In this document: piece after piece, positions 10,701-22,700 of the stretch
Position numbering within the stretch: the stretch's first letter is position 1
How the letters are laid out: each line of letters starts with the position of its first letter
Assembly: GCA_933228895.1 (NCBI GenBank)
Contig: OW121846.1
Span: 108,765,054-108,829,053 of the forward strand
Direction: 5' to 3'
From: Platycnemis pennipes
Lineage: Eukaryota; Arthropoda; Insecta; Odonata; Platycnemididae
DNA: 64,000 nt
Position numbers and translations under genes: made by a program
The notes under the pieces: generated by a model
The model's database searches: none
The model's input: only the letters and a program-made list of their open reading frames with translations
What the model was told of the DNA's origin: nothing

Positions 10701-13700
10701 TATTTATAAGAATGGTGATAGAAACAATGTCAGTAACTATAGACCAAATTCAACCTGTTTTGGCTAAAGTTCTTGAGAGTATTCTTCTAGATAAACTGTC
10801 TCCCTCTGTGAGCCTAATGCAACCATGTTGCTCACTGATTAATCAGTGAGCAACATGATTATTCTAATGGCAAGTCCACTGTAACCATTCTCCTGTTATG
10901 TCAGAATTTTGCAACTCAAGCCTTGGAACAGCATAGTCAAGTAGATACAGTTTATATTGACTTCTGCAAAGCATTTGATAAGGTTAATCATCAAATACTT
11001 TTGGCTAAATTAGAGGCCTTTGTTATATACAGATATTCTGACCTTGATTAAGAGCTACATAGCAAACAGAAAATTGTTAGTTAAATTGGTTGACTCCACT
11101 TCTTACACATTTGCTGCTACTTCAGGAGTTCCTCAGGGGTCTCATTCAGGTCCCCTACTGTTACTCTTATTTATTAATGATACTGGTGAACATTTAAGCC
11201 CTATTAACCCTTTTACTGCCAGTGTGCTGATATATCTAGTCTATATCAGTCTACCTAAAAGGGGCTGGGAGTAAAAGGGTTATATATTGTTATTTGTTGT
11301 ATGCTGATGATTTAAAAATATTTTACCCTATTGATAATTTTAGTGACTGTGTTGAATTACAAGATTGTTTAAAAAGGCTTGTCGACTGGTGCAATGTGAA
11401 CTTCATAGATGTAAATATAAAAAAAATACAGTATAGTAACTTATCACAAAAAGAAGACTCCCATAAAATATGATTATATTCTTTGTGAAAGTGTGTTAAA
11501 TAGAGTCCAGCATATTTCTGACTTAGGGTATTGTAGAATTTGTTCTTTTTGATGACAAAATGAGTTTTCATCTACATATTCAGTTAATAGCAATAAAGGC
11601 ATATAGAATGCTGGGTTTCATCATTCATGTTACAAGGGACTTCACTGATGTTAACTGCACTAAACTATTATATGTAGCATTGGTCAGATCCATTTTGGAA
11701 TATTGTTCTATCTTTTGGAATCCATACTAGCCCAAGTATAACCTTCAATTGGAAAAAATTCAAAGAAAGTTCCTAAGAATTATTTCATTTAAATTTAATT
11801 TGGAAAGGAATAGTGGTGAATATGAAGGGTTAATGAATTGTTTCATCTTACCACTTCTCTCCTCTAGGAGGAAGCAACTAGGATTAATATTTTTATACAA
11901 TACCTTAAATGGAAATATTAAATGTTTTGAACTACTATCTCTCATAAATTTTAATTTGCCAATAGTTTCCACTAGAAACCCTGATCTTTTTTTACATACC
12001 CTAATTATTAAGAAGTTATACTTTTTATGTACCCCTATACCAAATACTGAGAGACTACCCAGCCAGCACACGGTAACATGTTTACGTAAAATCCTCGTAA
12101 ACTTAATGTGCGTGTGTATACGTAAACATAATCTCCCCGTATTATTTCATGTTTACGTAAATTCTAAGCAATCATTTTATGAGAATGAACGTAAACGTAA
12201 ATGCTTAATGCTTATGTAAGCATCTCGTAAACGGTTTTTAAACCGCACACGTAAACGAATTTACGTGATTCTTACGAGTGTGGGCCATTAAGAAATTAGT
12301 AAATTTACAGCATTATGTCATAGATTATACTCTGCGCGTATGTTTAATGAAAATATTTGGCTCATAAAGTTAACATGTAGATACATGAAGTAGTTTCAAG
12401 TATCTTTATCATTAAATGTGGAGTACATATGTTTCAAGCTGATCACCGATATGAGATAGCAGTTTGATATTTGTTCCAAAATCCACCCCTGAGCTCCCTT
12501 GAAATAAGTAGGTAATCACTGCAAATATTAGTAATTAATCATCATTCACAAGTAGTTAATTGGTGCTCACCAGTAATCATAACCATTGGTGAAGAGAAAT
12601 TAATTTTTAATCTTCAAGGATTTTTCTAAGGGGTGTTGTCACTCCAGCACAATTAACGAAGGATTCATGTGTTCAACAATTTAGGAAAGCAAATTCGATC
12701 GTAAATCATTACTACAGTTCCTTCGATAGTTTTAACTTATAGTTATGTAATGAATTATAGTTATAATCAACTATTGTAACTTTACTTCGCATTCATGAAC
12801 CGGCGCAAGTTCATGCATGAACCGCGTCACAACAACTAGCAATCTGACAACACTCACATCAACGAAGCAGTTAGCCTGGTGGTAGCGTGCCGAGATATGA
12901 AGCGAACGACACGGGTTCGGTTCCCTGAGCCACCTAGGGGCGAAAGCGATGCTAGTGATGTATATGTAATTTTATTTTTTTACCTTTTTTTTAATCGTGA
13001 AAATTTTTAAACGTGGTACACTGGATTTAATTGCACATTTAATACGTAGTGAGGGAATATATATGGCAAACAAAGTATTTGATGCGTATGCATTATGGCG
13101 GACGTTCTGGTAAACCGTTTCTGTGTTGCTTACTCCACGATGAGGACATGTGGCCGTGATTTTTACGAGATGCATCTTAGAAGTTTACGTGAGCAACTTG
13201 TAAACAAATAAACAGTTTACGACATATTTACGTAAATTACAAATAAATTGAAGGTAAAATGTTTATTTGTGCTGGCTGGGTAATAAGTACTGCGCTGACA
13301 CAGATTATTATAATACATCTATTTATATGTTTAAAAAATATTTTAGGTCCAATGATATGTAATATTGTTATTACATATTACTTATATTTTATTGTAGAAT
13401 TTATTTTCTTGTTTCACTCTATATTTGTATTTAGTACTACAGTTGAGCACCCTTAATCCGGGAACCCCTAATCCGGGAGCACCTATAATCCAGCAATTTT
13501 GCCATGACCAACTATCTGGTACTTAGTGGAAAATGCCGAAACCTTTTTAACCGGAACATTGATTCATAACCTACCGAGATATTATTCTTATATTAATACC
13601 GAGATACCATTCTTAGCGTTAATTTTCCCATTTCGAGAATCTGAATAATTTAAGCATATTAATTTCTGGTACTTTGCCTACACTGGAATTATTCTGGAAC

Positions 13701-16700
13701 TTGAAGTAAACATACAAATTTGACGACATTGCCGAGACGGACTACGACTTTACAGATCGGCCACTTTCAATGGCATTTTTGATTGACCATTAGACGTAAT
13801 ATGATAAAATTATTGGTAATATTCTTATATTTCACGCAACACATGTCTCATCCATACAGTTGTGGCAACACCACAAAACGTTAACCATCACAGAAAAAGT
13901 GCAAGTTCTGAAAAAGCTTGACGCCGTTGCATCAATAAAGCGTTTGACTGAAACATACTACCTACGTGGGATCTTCAACAATATAATACATTAAAAAGCT
14001 GAAAGAGAAAAATCATCAAAATTTTACTGTTAAAGTGACACGAAGAAGTAGATAACAGAGAGAAAAACTGTGAAAGAAGAAATAGACGTGATCAATCCAA
14101 AAGACGTGATTCAGGAAATTTCACGTGCCGGCAATAGCATTTCACCGTCCGTTCCAAAAACACGCGTGGTTTAAATTGTGGACTGCTTTAACCCTTTATA
14201 GGGCAGAAGTCCCTAGAGTTTTTTAATTACTCGGGTCACTACACGCTCAGTGGTTGACTGAGCGACCACATTTCCGAGAACGAGTGACTCTAATGAATAG
14301 AAGGTGAACCTAACATCTATCGATCATCAAGGCAACACAATTAAACGTATGCTGAGGAAAACTCATGCCAAAAATCAGAGATACCGCCAGGATTGAGGTG
14401 GTCGCTCAGGCGACCACCAACCTATAAAGGGTTAAGGTCTGATATTGATGAAATAATTGGGGATTTAAAACATTTCATGTTTCTGAGGAAAAAAATATGA
14501 TGATGGAGTTTGTAAACATCATCCATAACCCTGAATTAAAGGAAATGGAATTGGTAAATTTATACGAATGGGTAGTTGGGTAGTTAGCAGCCACGATATT
14601 CTCACCACACAACATATCATAGATGATGAAATTATTGAAATGGTAATTAATAACAATAAATCTGAGTGGGGATGAAGATGATCAGCCTGAAATTGTTGAA
14701 GGAAGACTACTGATGATTGATGATGGTCTTTAAAGAATAATCCAGTCCGGTCGCCCGCGGCGACGTAGTGATGGGCGGCCGTACACACGACCCCCAATCG
14801 CGTTGAATCAGCTAATAACAAATCGAGCACGGTAGGAAATTATGTTACGCAAAGCACAGCATTAGAAATATCAAATTTTATACCCTTTTCCACCAACAAT
14901 ATGAAACTTTTACATGTGTAGCTATATGCACAATGTTTAGATTCCGTTATTTTCACTCAATGCGCAACTTCAATAATTTTAAATAGGTAATAACTTTGTG
15001 TATTAAGAAACCATTTATTTCTGATTATTCTCAGTAACTCTCTTTTAAATAATGTTCAATAAATGGCAAATGAATATATTTTGTTATAAATAATTGACTC
15101 CTTTCAATGAAAACATCCCGGACGTCAGAAATAGACCAGTTGCCATGCATGACCCATAGTCCGGCAAAATCCCTGACCCGGCATCACTTCGGTCCCGACT
15201 GTGCCGGATTAAAGATGCTCAACTGTATTGCATCTTTTCACCTGATAACTTATGTAATTTTTGAGTTTAAAACTGGTAAAGGATTGAATTCTTTAGTTTA
15301 CTCTGCCTTTTGATTTTTGTCTCAACTCTTTGTATAATTTTATGTATTTATTATATTGTATTTCTATGTTTTCTTATTTTTCTATATGACAACTTATTAT
15401 ACATTTTGTATTTATACATGCAGAAGGGCTCTGCCTGTGAACAAATATTTATTAGGCGTTGTTGTTTTTTGGGTAAACCCGCGTCACAGTATTAAAATAA
15501 CCAACAGTTTCGTCTCCGCTGCTGGAGACTTCTTCAGGGTAATGACATTCCTTGGTTTGCGCATGGATTTATATTCTCACGGTGGTGGAGGTGGGGGAGT
15601 GGATGAGGGCTGAGGTGGGGGTTTCTCGATTTTTCTTTTCGTTCTCGAAATAACTGGAAAGGCAAACCTCGAAGGCAAATTAAAGACTTCTTACGCAGCG
15701 TAAAAGAAAAAGATATATTAGAGACGGAAGGAGTCTACAAATTAAGCTGCCGATCGTGTGACAAGGTGTACGTAGGAGAGACGGGCAGAACAATACGGAC
15801 GAGAATAAAAGAACATGCAGCTGCCATTCGACTGGGCCACTTTGAAAAATCAGCGGTCGCAGAACACGCCGCCGAAGGACACGAAATCGACGTGACCGAT
15901 GCAGAGGTCATAGCAAGGGAAAAACACTTCAGGACGAGGATAATAAGAGAGGCCCTCGAAATTAGGAAGTATGCTAAAAATTTTAATAGAGACCAAGGAC
16001 AAATGGTAAGCTCATCCTGGCTTCCAGTTATTTCGAGAACGAAAAGAAAAATCGAGAAACCCCCACCTCAGCCCTCATCCACTCCCCCACCTCCACCACC
16101 GTGAGAATATAAATCCATGCGCAAACCAAGGAATGTCATTACCCTGAAGAAGTCTCCAGCAGCGGAGACGAAACTGTTGGTTATTTTAATACTGTGACGC
16201 GGGCTTACCCAAAAAACAACAACGCCGGATAACATGAACCGCGAAAGTTTTAACGAATCAACAAATATTTATTATTATATTAGCCAAAATAATGATGTAC
16301 TATTGGACAAAATCCTACAAGGGTCTTATCTATTAAGGGTCTTATCTTATCAAGGGTCATCCTATTTTGGCATATAGCATGGTAACTAAATCATTCAGAA
16401 TATCATGTTCCAAAGCATAGAGTAGCCTGAAAATACCTAAAAAGTTCGCTTTTTTTCATATCATGGTCCTAGTTATCCAATGTCCATTTGAGACTTACGC
16501 TGACAATTATTCAATTTTTGCCACATTGAGAGGAGGGGTTTATTGGCCTATATAAAACTCTAGTTAATAATTGCATTGAAGGGGGTAAATAACACTGATG
16601 GAAACACAAGTGGAACATAGAAAGTGAATTTCTTTGTTCAAACTGAGGTCAATTAATCAATCTTATCATGGAGTAATTTAAAAGTGTTTATCGTGGCAAC

Positions 16701-19700
16701 TTACTCAACAGAGATTTATCAAATGCCCAAAGAACATTTGATATCTCATTTAACACTAGAACGCCCAGAGGGGTCATTTTGACCCCATCGTGTTTTTAAA
16801 TTTATTTTTTGATCTCATTTTTTAAGAGGACAGAATTTCTTCTTGTGACTTTTAATATTTTTATTAGGTGTTCACTTGCATAAATTTTTACCTTCCTAAA
16901 ATAATCCATTGAGGAGTTAAATTATATTTTACCTTGAACGCCCAAGTGGGGTCATTTTGACCCAAGGGTTCATTTGCTCGCTTTATCTCTGCTAAACGTC
17001 CTTTTTCATTTGTATTTTTGTATAATTCTGCTGCATATGTGTTCACTGCTCTCTCGTCTTATCTTTTTCATTCGGTTACTTATCTTCCAAGTTCATATCA
17101 GTTTCCAAAAAAGTTTTGTTTCCTTTCCCCATCACGTCCTTACTTTTCGTTTTGCTTACATGTGGAATATTTAGTAATTACTTTGTTGATATCATCATAC
17201 ATCGTCAATCTCTGTGATGTGAGGAGAATGCAATTTTGTTTACCTGTTTCGCACGAATTTATCAACTTAGTTGACTCCAAATCTAATTATTTCTCTTCGG
17301 ATGACGAGTGCAGAATAAAACTCGTTCTTACATTGGAAAAGAAAAACCACTTTGCGCATTCCACACAAAGGTTTTATTTATTTCTACCATAGTTTAGACA
17401 ACATATGTCATTATCAAGATCAATAATGGCATATATTGTAGAAACCAATGAAACCTTTGAGTGGAATGTAAAAAGTGGTTTTTCTTTTCCAATCGAGTGT
17501 TTCCACAAAGTAAAGCCTCAAACTTTGAACTCGTTCTCACAGCGACAGCAAGTGAAGTTTGTGTATTTGTTGTCCATTGTTCGTGGCTTCGCGGGACGAA
17601 TTTGCGGTGTGATCGGTATTTTGAAAATAGCTGTGATAAAAAATTTCTCAAAGAGCAGCATAATGTTCTGCTGACATTCTTGATGAGCTGCGTAAGATTC
17701 AATAAGATGAGTCAATGGTGGAGAGTGTTCATTTGACAAATCCGACGGCAAGCTGACATTTGAAACTTGTGAAGAATAAACAGAATCCTCAGAATGTGAC
17801 GATGAGTACCCATTTGATGAACTCAGTAGAGACACTAGGAAGGGTGGATCTAAAAGTAAGCTCACTATTTGATATAATATTCATTCACTATTTTCAATGC
17901 ACGCGGGGTCAAAGCAAAAGATACCCTCCTTGGAATAATCAGAGATAGCTATGACAGTGGATGGCCACCAGAGAATTTCCAGAAGAGTGAAATTAGCAGG
18001 AAATTCGAAGAACACAGAACCTTTAGCCTGATGTTACACACATCGAAAATACTTACTAAGATTATTACCAGAAGAATGGAAGGGAATATCGAAGGGAATC
18101 TTTCGGAAAATCAATTCGGATTCAGGAAAAACCAAGGAGCTAGGGAGGCAATACTCAGCTGAAGGATACTGGCTGAGAAAATGGTACACGTATACAAGCT
18201 GTTGTATGTGGCATTCGTGGACTTGGAATAGGCCTTTGACAACGTGGAATAGAACAAGATGTTCAAGATATTGGAAGCCATTGGAATGGATTACAAGGAT
18301 AGAAGAAAAATCTACTGGCTCTACAAGAACCAGGTCACCACAATGCAAATAAAAGACGGAAGGAAGATAGAAGCCAAAATAAATGAAGGAGTCAGAGAAT
18401 GATTCAAACCTCTCCCCAGTGTTATTCAATATAATCATACCTGGGAGAAGCAATAAGAGACGCAGAGAAAATTGGTATCAAGGGCATCAAGGTGAATGGC
18501 GAAGAAATAAACATGCTCTGGTTTGCTGATGACATCGCAGTTGAAGCAGAATGTCGAGGGAACTTGCAAGCATCCCTGACAACTATGGACTAAGTACTTC
18601 AACAATATAATAAGAGCAATACTAATAGGAAACTAAAACCCTAGTGTGCGGAAGAGAGAATCAAGGGCAAATACCACAATTGGAGGAGTGACTTTGGAAC
18701 AAGTGGAATACTTCACGTACCTCGGTAGCACTATCACTTGGGATGGAAGAAGCTCAACGGAGATCAAGCGCAGAATAGCACAAGATAAGGAGGCTTTTAT
18801 GAAGAAGAGACAGCTACTGTGCTCAAAGAACCTACGGCTGCAAACAAGGAAGCACTTTATCGTATGGAGCATGGTAATCCATGGATCAGAGACATGGAAA
18901 ATCGGGAAAGCAGGCCAGCGAAGAATTGAAGCCTTCGAAACATGGTGCTCGAGGAGAATGTTGAAGATTAAATTGACTGATATAGTGAGGAATGAAGAGG
19001 TGTGCAGAAGAGCAGATGAAGATGGACATACCTTGAGGCACAATGAATTAGTTAGAAATATAATAGAGGGAAGATCGAAGGGAAGGTCCCACAAGGAAGA
19101 CCAAGGGGCAAGTATCTAGAGCAAATAAAGCAGGACGTGAAAGAGAAAACATACGAGGGCATTAGGCAATTAACACTAAATAGGGCATAATGGAGGGCTG
19201 CAGTAAACCAATCATAGGATTGAAATACTGACGATGATGAAAACTATTTTCATTAGGCTACTCAATTGTTTTTACATTTTTTCAGATGGTATTTTCAATT
19301 TTGGCAGGACAAACCATTCATCATAAAACAGTGCACATTTCAAAAACAACAAAAAAATACGTTTAAATAAAGTAGGTGACATTTGTTGTTTACTGAGTGT
19401 CAACATTTTAGGCAAGAAAAAATGAAATTGAAGAAAAACGAGAAAATAATTCCAACTCTCAAAGTAGATATTTCAATAAATAGTTACATTGAGAAAAACA
19501 TTGCTGTAATGAACTGACAAAATCAATAAATGTGAAGAACTAGGGCATTATTTAATGAAAAAACACAAAAAATGTAAACATATAAATGCCTTGTGAAAAA
19601 TTAACTTATTAATTATCGGGGGTCAAAATGACCCCATTTGGGCGTTGAATGATGTCGAGAAGTCCGGGCGTCCTAGTGTTAATGAATACTTATTTATAGA

Positions 19701-22700
19701 TGTAGATGTTACTTATGCAACACAGATGCCTTTGCAGTAAAATTTGTGACTATTAACTATAGCAACATGGCAGTACTGTGGAAATTCCGTGTTTTTAAAG
19801 TAAGAGCATGTATTTAAATATTCCTAATTATGTAAAAGCAAAACAGAAGTCATTGACGCCATGCTCGTTAATGCTATTTCAGTTAAAATTAATGCTAATA
19901 AGTCTCTTTTTGAGGATAAATTTATAAACTTTCAAAGTTCAGATTCCCAATGCTTTAAGATAGGCAATCGGCTGTTGAAGTTTGTTGGGAAAATGAAACA
20001 GTTGACTAGTAATGGCACGAATTTACCAGTTCATTGGTTTTACTTTGTTTATGGTGGTTCAGTGTTTGTGAACTTGGTGGCTATCTGTCTGCTTTGTCTG
20101 AATTGAATGCATCTTTGGTCCTTGATGCACTTTAGGTAAGAAAATATTAATTTTATATCAATTATTAGAGTCTTAGCACTAGAGTGGAAGTAAACTTAAA
20201 GAAAGGATTTAAAAACTATATTCAATTCTGAATTTACTCGTGATAGGTTATACAAAAATTATTCTCGTTTTTCCCCCTCCAGATTTCAGAATGCCTAAAG
20301 GGAAGTGTTAATTTACAGAGGCACTAAAGAGAAGATTCTATCTCTCTGTCTTTCCGTCCCGGTCAATAAGAATGGGAAGCAGAGTGATATGTACAGCTGG
20401 CATTCATGTTTCAGTGGCTAATCATGGTGCTAAAGACTTGGAAATCTGTATTAATTCCAAAAAACATGCTAAAAATGTGAGGGGGCTAGTTCTTCCAGGA
20501 AAGTAACAAGTTATTTTGTGAAACCAGATGCTGAATTAGATGTGTTTGCTGCTGAGGGTACTCTTGCTTTTCATTTTTTTTTACATCATAGCAGTTATAG
20601 TTCAATGAACTGTACACCTGGACTGTTACAAGATGTCCTCCCAGATTCAATGAGAGCTGCTCAAATATCAATTGGAAAGACCAAAACTGAAGCAATAATT
20701 AATTCAGAATTGGCTCCTCATATAGAAACTTAATGAAATCACTGAAAAATATTCCATTTATTGGCATTGCTATGGATGCAAGCAAGCATGGGGATGTTAA
20801 ATTATTTCCTATGCTTATCTATTACTTTGATTAAAGAAATGGTGATGTCCATGTAAAGGTTTTTGCTCTTAAAAGTTAACCTAATGAGACTGCTGAAATC
20901 ATTGCAACGTACATAAAGTGAGGTGCTCCAAAAGTGTGATCTTGTGCATGTCTTTTGGAGGCAATATCAGAGAAGAGTTACCCCTTAATTGGTGAAGCAT
21001 CAAACTGAGGGTCGAAGCAAGGCATGCTAGCAAATCTCAATTTCTCAGACATGTCCTCATTTTTCACAAACCATTCTCCATTGTGTAGGAGAAATAAATT
21101 CATAATTGTCCGACAATTTGGACCTTGAAATTTGGAATCTCCCTATCCTGATACAAGGTCAAGTTAGTAAGCTGTGCAGGCTGCTGTGGATAGTTAGTAA
21201 TGAGCCATCGAAAATATTGTGGTTTCGAAACTGGCCTCTTGCAAGGAGGTGGCTGAGGTCATGGCAGTAGGGCCTTAGGATAATGGGCGATGTAACTATA
21301 GGTTTTGGGTTGTGTAATAGGTAGGTACTATAAAGACATTTGGTATGAACATAGCATTTCTAGGAACTGAGTCCTCAAAAGTCATTTTTTACCAAACTGT
21401 CCTAATTTCCTGAGAAGTTGCCTTATGGCAACCTTACCTAAGATCCCTTCCTCAATAGTGATAAGAAAATTTTATCTCCGGTATGCACAATTCCTCTCTA
21501 ATCCTAGGCATTTTTTGTTGTACATTTCTCAAGACATTTTTACTGACAATGAATTCCAGAAGGCCATCCCTTTTAAGCAGTCATGCATTTGTGTTAAATG
21601 GAATAAGGAAAAAACAAAGTATATTTCCCTAAGAAAGACTCTTTCCTTACATGAATGTCAATCAATATTGGAACACTTCATTTCACAATGCTTGGTAACT
21701 AAAAATAATTTTACGAAATAATGAGTCTCAATTCTCTCCTCCAGTAATTGCATAAGAACTCAAATTTGGATCTCATTGGGTCTCTGCGACTAATAAATTC
21801 ACTCCCATGATGGAGAAACCAAATATGTGAATACAATATGTAATAGAATATAATTTCATTTGCCATTTTAATGGATATTGTTTGAAATATTTTATTGAGT
21901 TGTATATTGTACATACGATATTAATTAAATAATGAATATTTACCTGTTAAGTTACATAATATTTATATTTGACTCTATTGACCTACCTACTTCTCCTATA
22001 TCATATCTACCTACTTCTCAAGATGTTATTATTTTTTTTATAGGGAAGTATCATTAAACTTTATATTAATTATGGCATTATATTTTCTAAGATGTTTCCA
22101 TGCCTCCACAATTTTCAGGGGAGGAAGAATGAAGGCCGAGCCTCCTCAAGTCCTCCCCTTGCGCCTGGCCATGCCCTTGGTATAAATGGGTGGTAATAGC
22201 CCTAATGGTCCATGAAGTAGACATTTACAGGTTAAAGAAAGGCATTCTGTGATTTTTTTTCTCCCAATGGTAATGTAGTTTCAGTTTTATTCAAATGATC
22301 TTATGGTTATACCAAGTACTGATATGCACTTTGTAAATAGTCACCCACAAAATAAAAAACTTATGCTTGATTGGTCCTAATCCTTTTCAATAATATTTGG
22401 GAAATAAGATATGTCGCTATTCAGCAACTATCGCTATTTTTCTTCAAAAAAGTAGCACCAATGGGAGCAATTGCAAGATGTGACCCACTCACGTGCATAG
22501 GAAGAAGTAAGAACCATTGGTGGAGTACTGCCCACCATGAATTGCTTGAAAGGTTATCCTTTATGAATTTCACTCGTTTATTGAAAGTATTATTTCATCT
22601 ACTCTGCTATCGGAAATCTCTACCTAAAATTTTTATGGGCTAGTTAGACTATGCTCGATAATAAGCAGTTTGCTTTGTTTCTCAATTGGGAGATACATAA

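Larger units (their letters stand above)
10200..13400 (+). mobile_element. Non-LTR retrotransposon (jockey-like) ORF2 relic interrupted by two younger insertions
   Basis: In + orientation, broken frames show a linker block (KVPNEMQCNG, about 10356), HKSPGPDNLSPLL (about 10560), YIDFCKAFDKVNHQIL (about 10952), SGVPQGSHSGPLL (about 11124) and the catalytic YADDLK (about 11300). Further on are LEYCSIFWNPY (about 11696) and KIQRKFLRIISFK (about 11757). The frame stops at about 12055, where a TA-flanked element is inserted, and a family-like C-terminal stretch (YCADTDYYNTSIYMFKKY) resumes at about 13288, one base out of frame. A 72-bp TTAA element sits just before the YADD motif. Numerous stops show it is inactive. 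The endonuclease domain is not seen and the 3' end is uncertain. Confidence 0.82.
15455..16259 (+). mobile_element. Penelope-like retroelement insertion with inverted terminal repeats and 15-bp TSD
   Basis: The insertion is bounded by a perfect 15-bp direct repeat AACAAATATTTATTA (15440-15454 and 16260-16274). Arms of about 205 bp (15455-15659 and 16022-16226) are near-identical inverted copies starting GGCGTTGTTGTTTTTTGGG; the right one is followed by a 33-bp tail. Between them lies the C-terminal GIY-YIG endonuclease of a Penelope-like polymerase. Such inverted or partial-tandem terminal repeats and 5' truncation are known for Penelope-like elements. The reverse transcriptase is absent. Each arm contains a hammerhead-like core, on opposite strands. 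Confidence 0.9.

Noticed and set aside
17018..17865. Several overlapping frames of 90-124 codons on both strands as a piggyBac transposase
   Set aside because: None shows the DDE blocks or the Cys-rich tail of piggyBac transposases; only the TTAA ends support the family.
18633..19094. 153-codon minus-strand reading frame
   Set aside because: Antisense shadow of the LINE ORF2 C-terminus read on the + strand.
22371..22643. 90-codon frame in RNF11 intron 1 as an extra exon
   Set aside because: No flanking splice signals in a compatible phase and no homology to RNF11.
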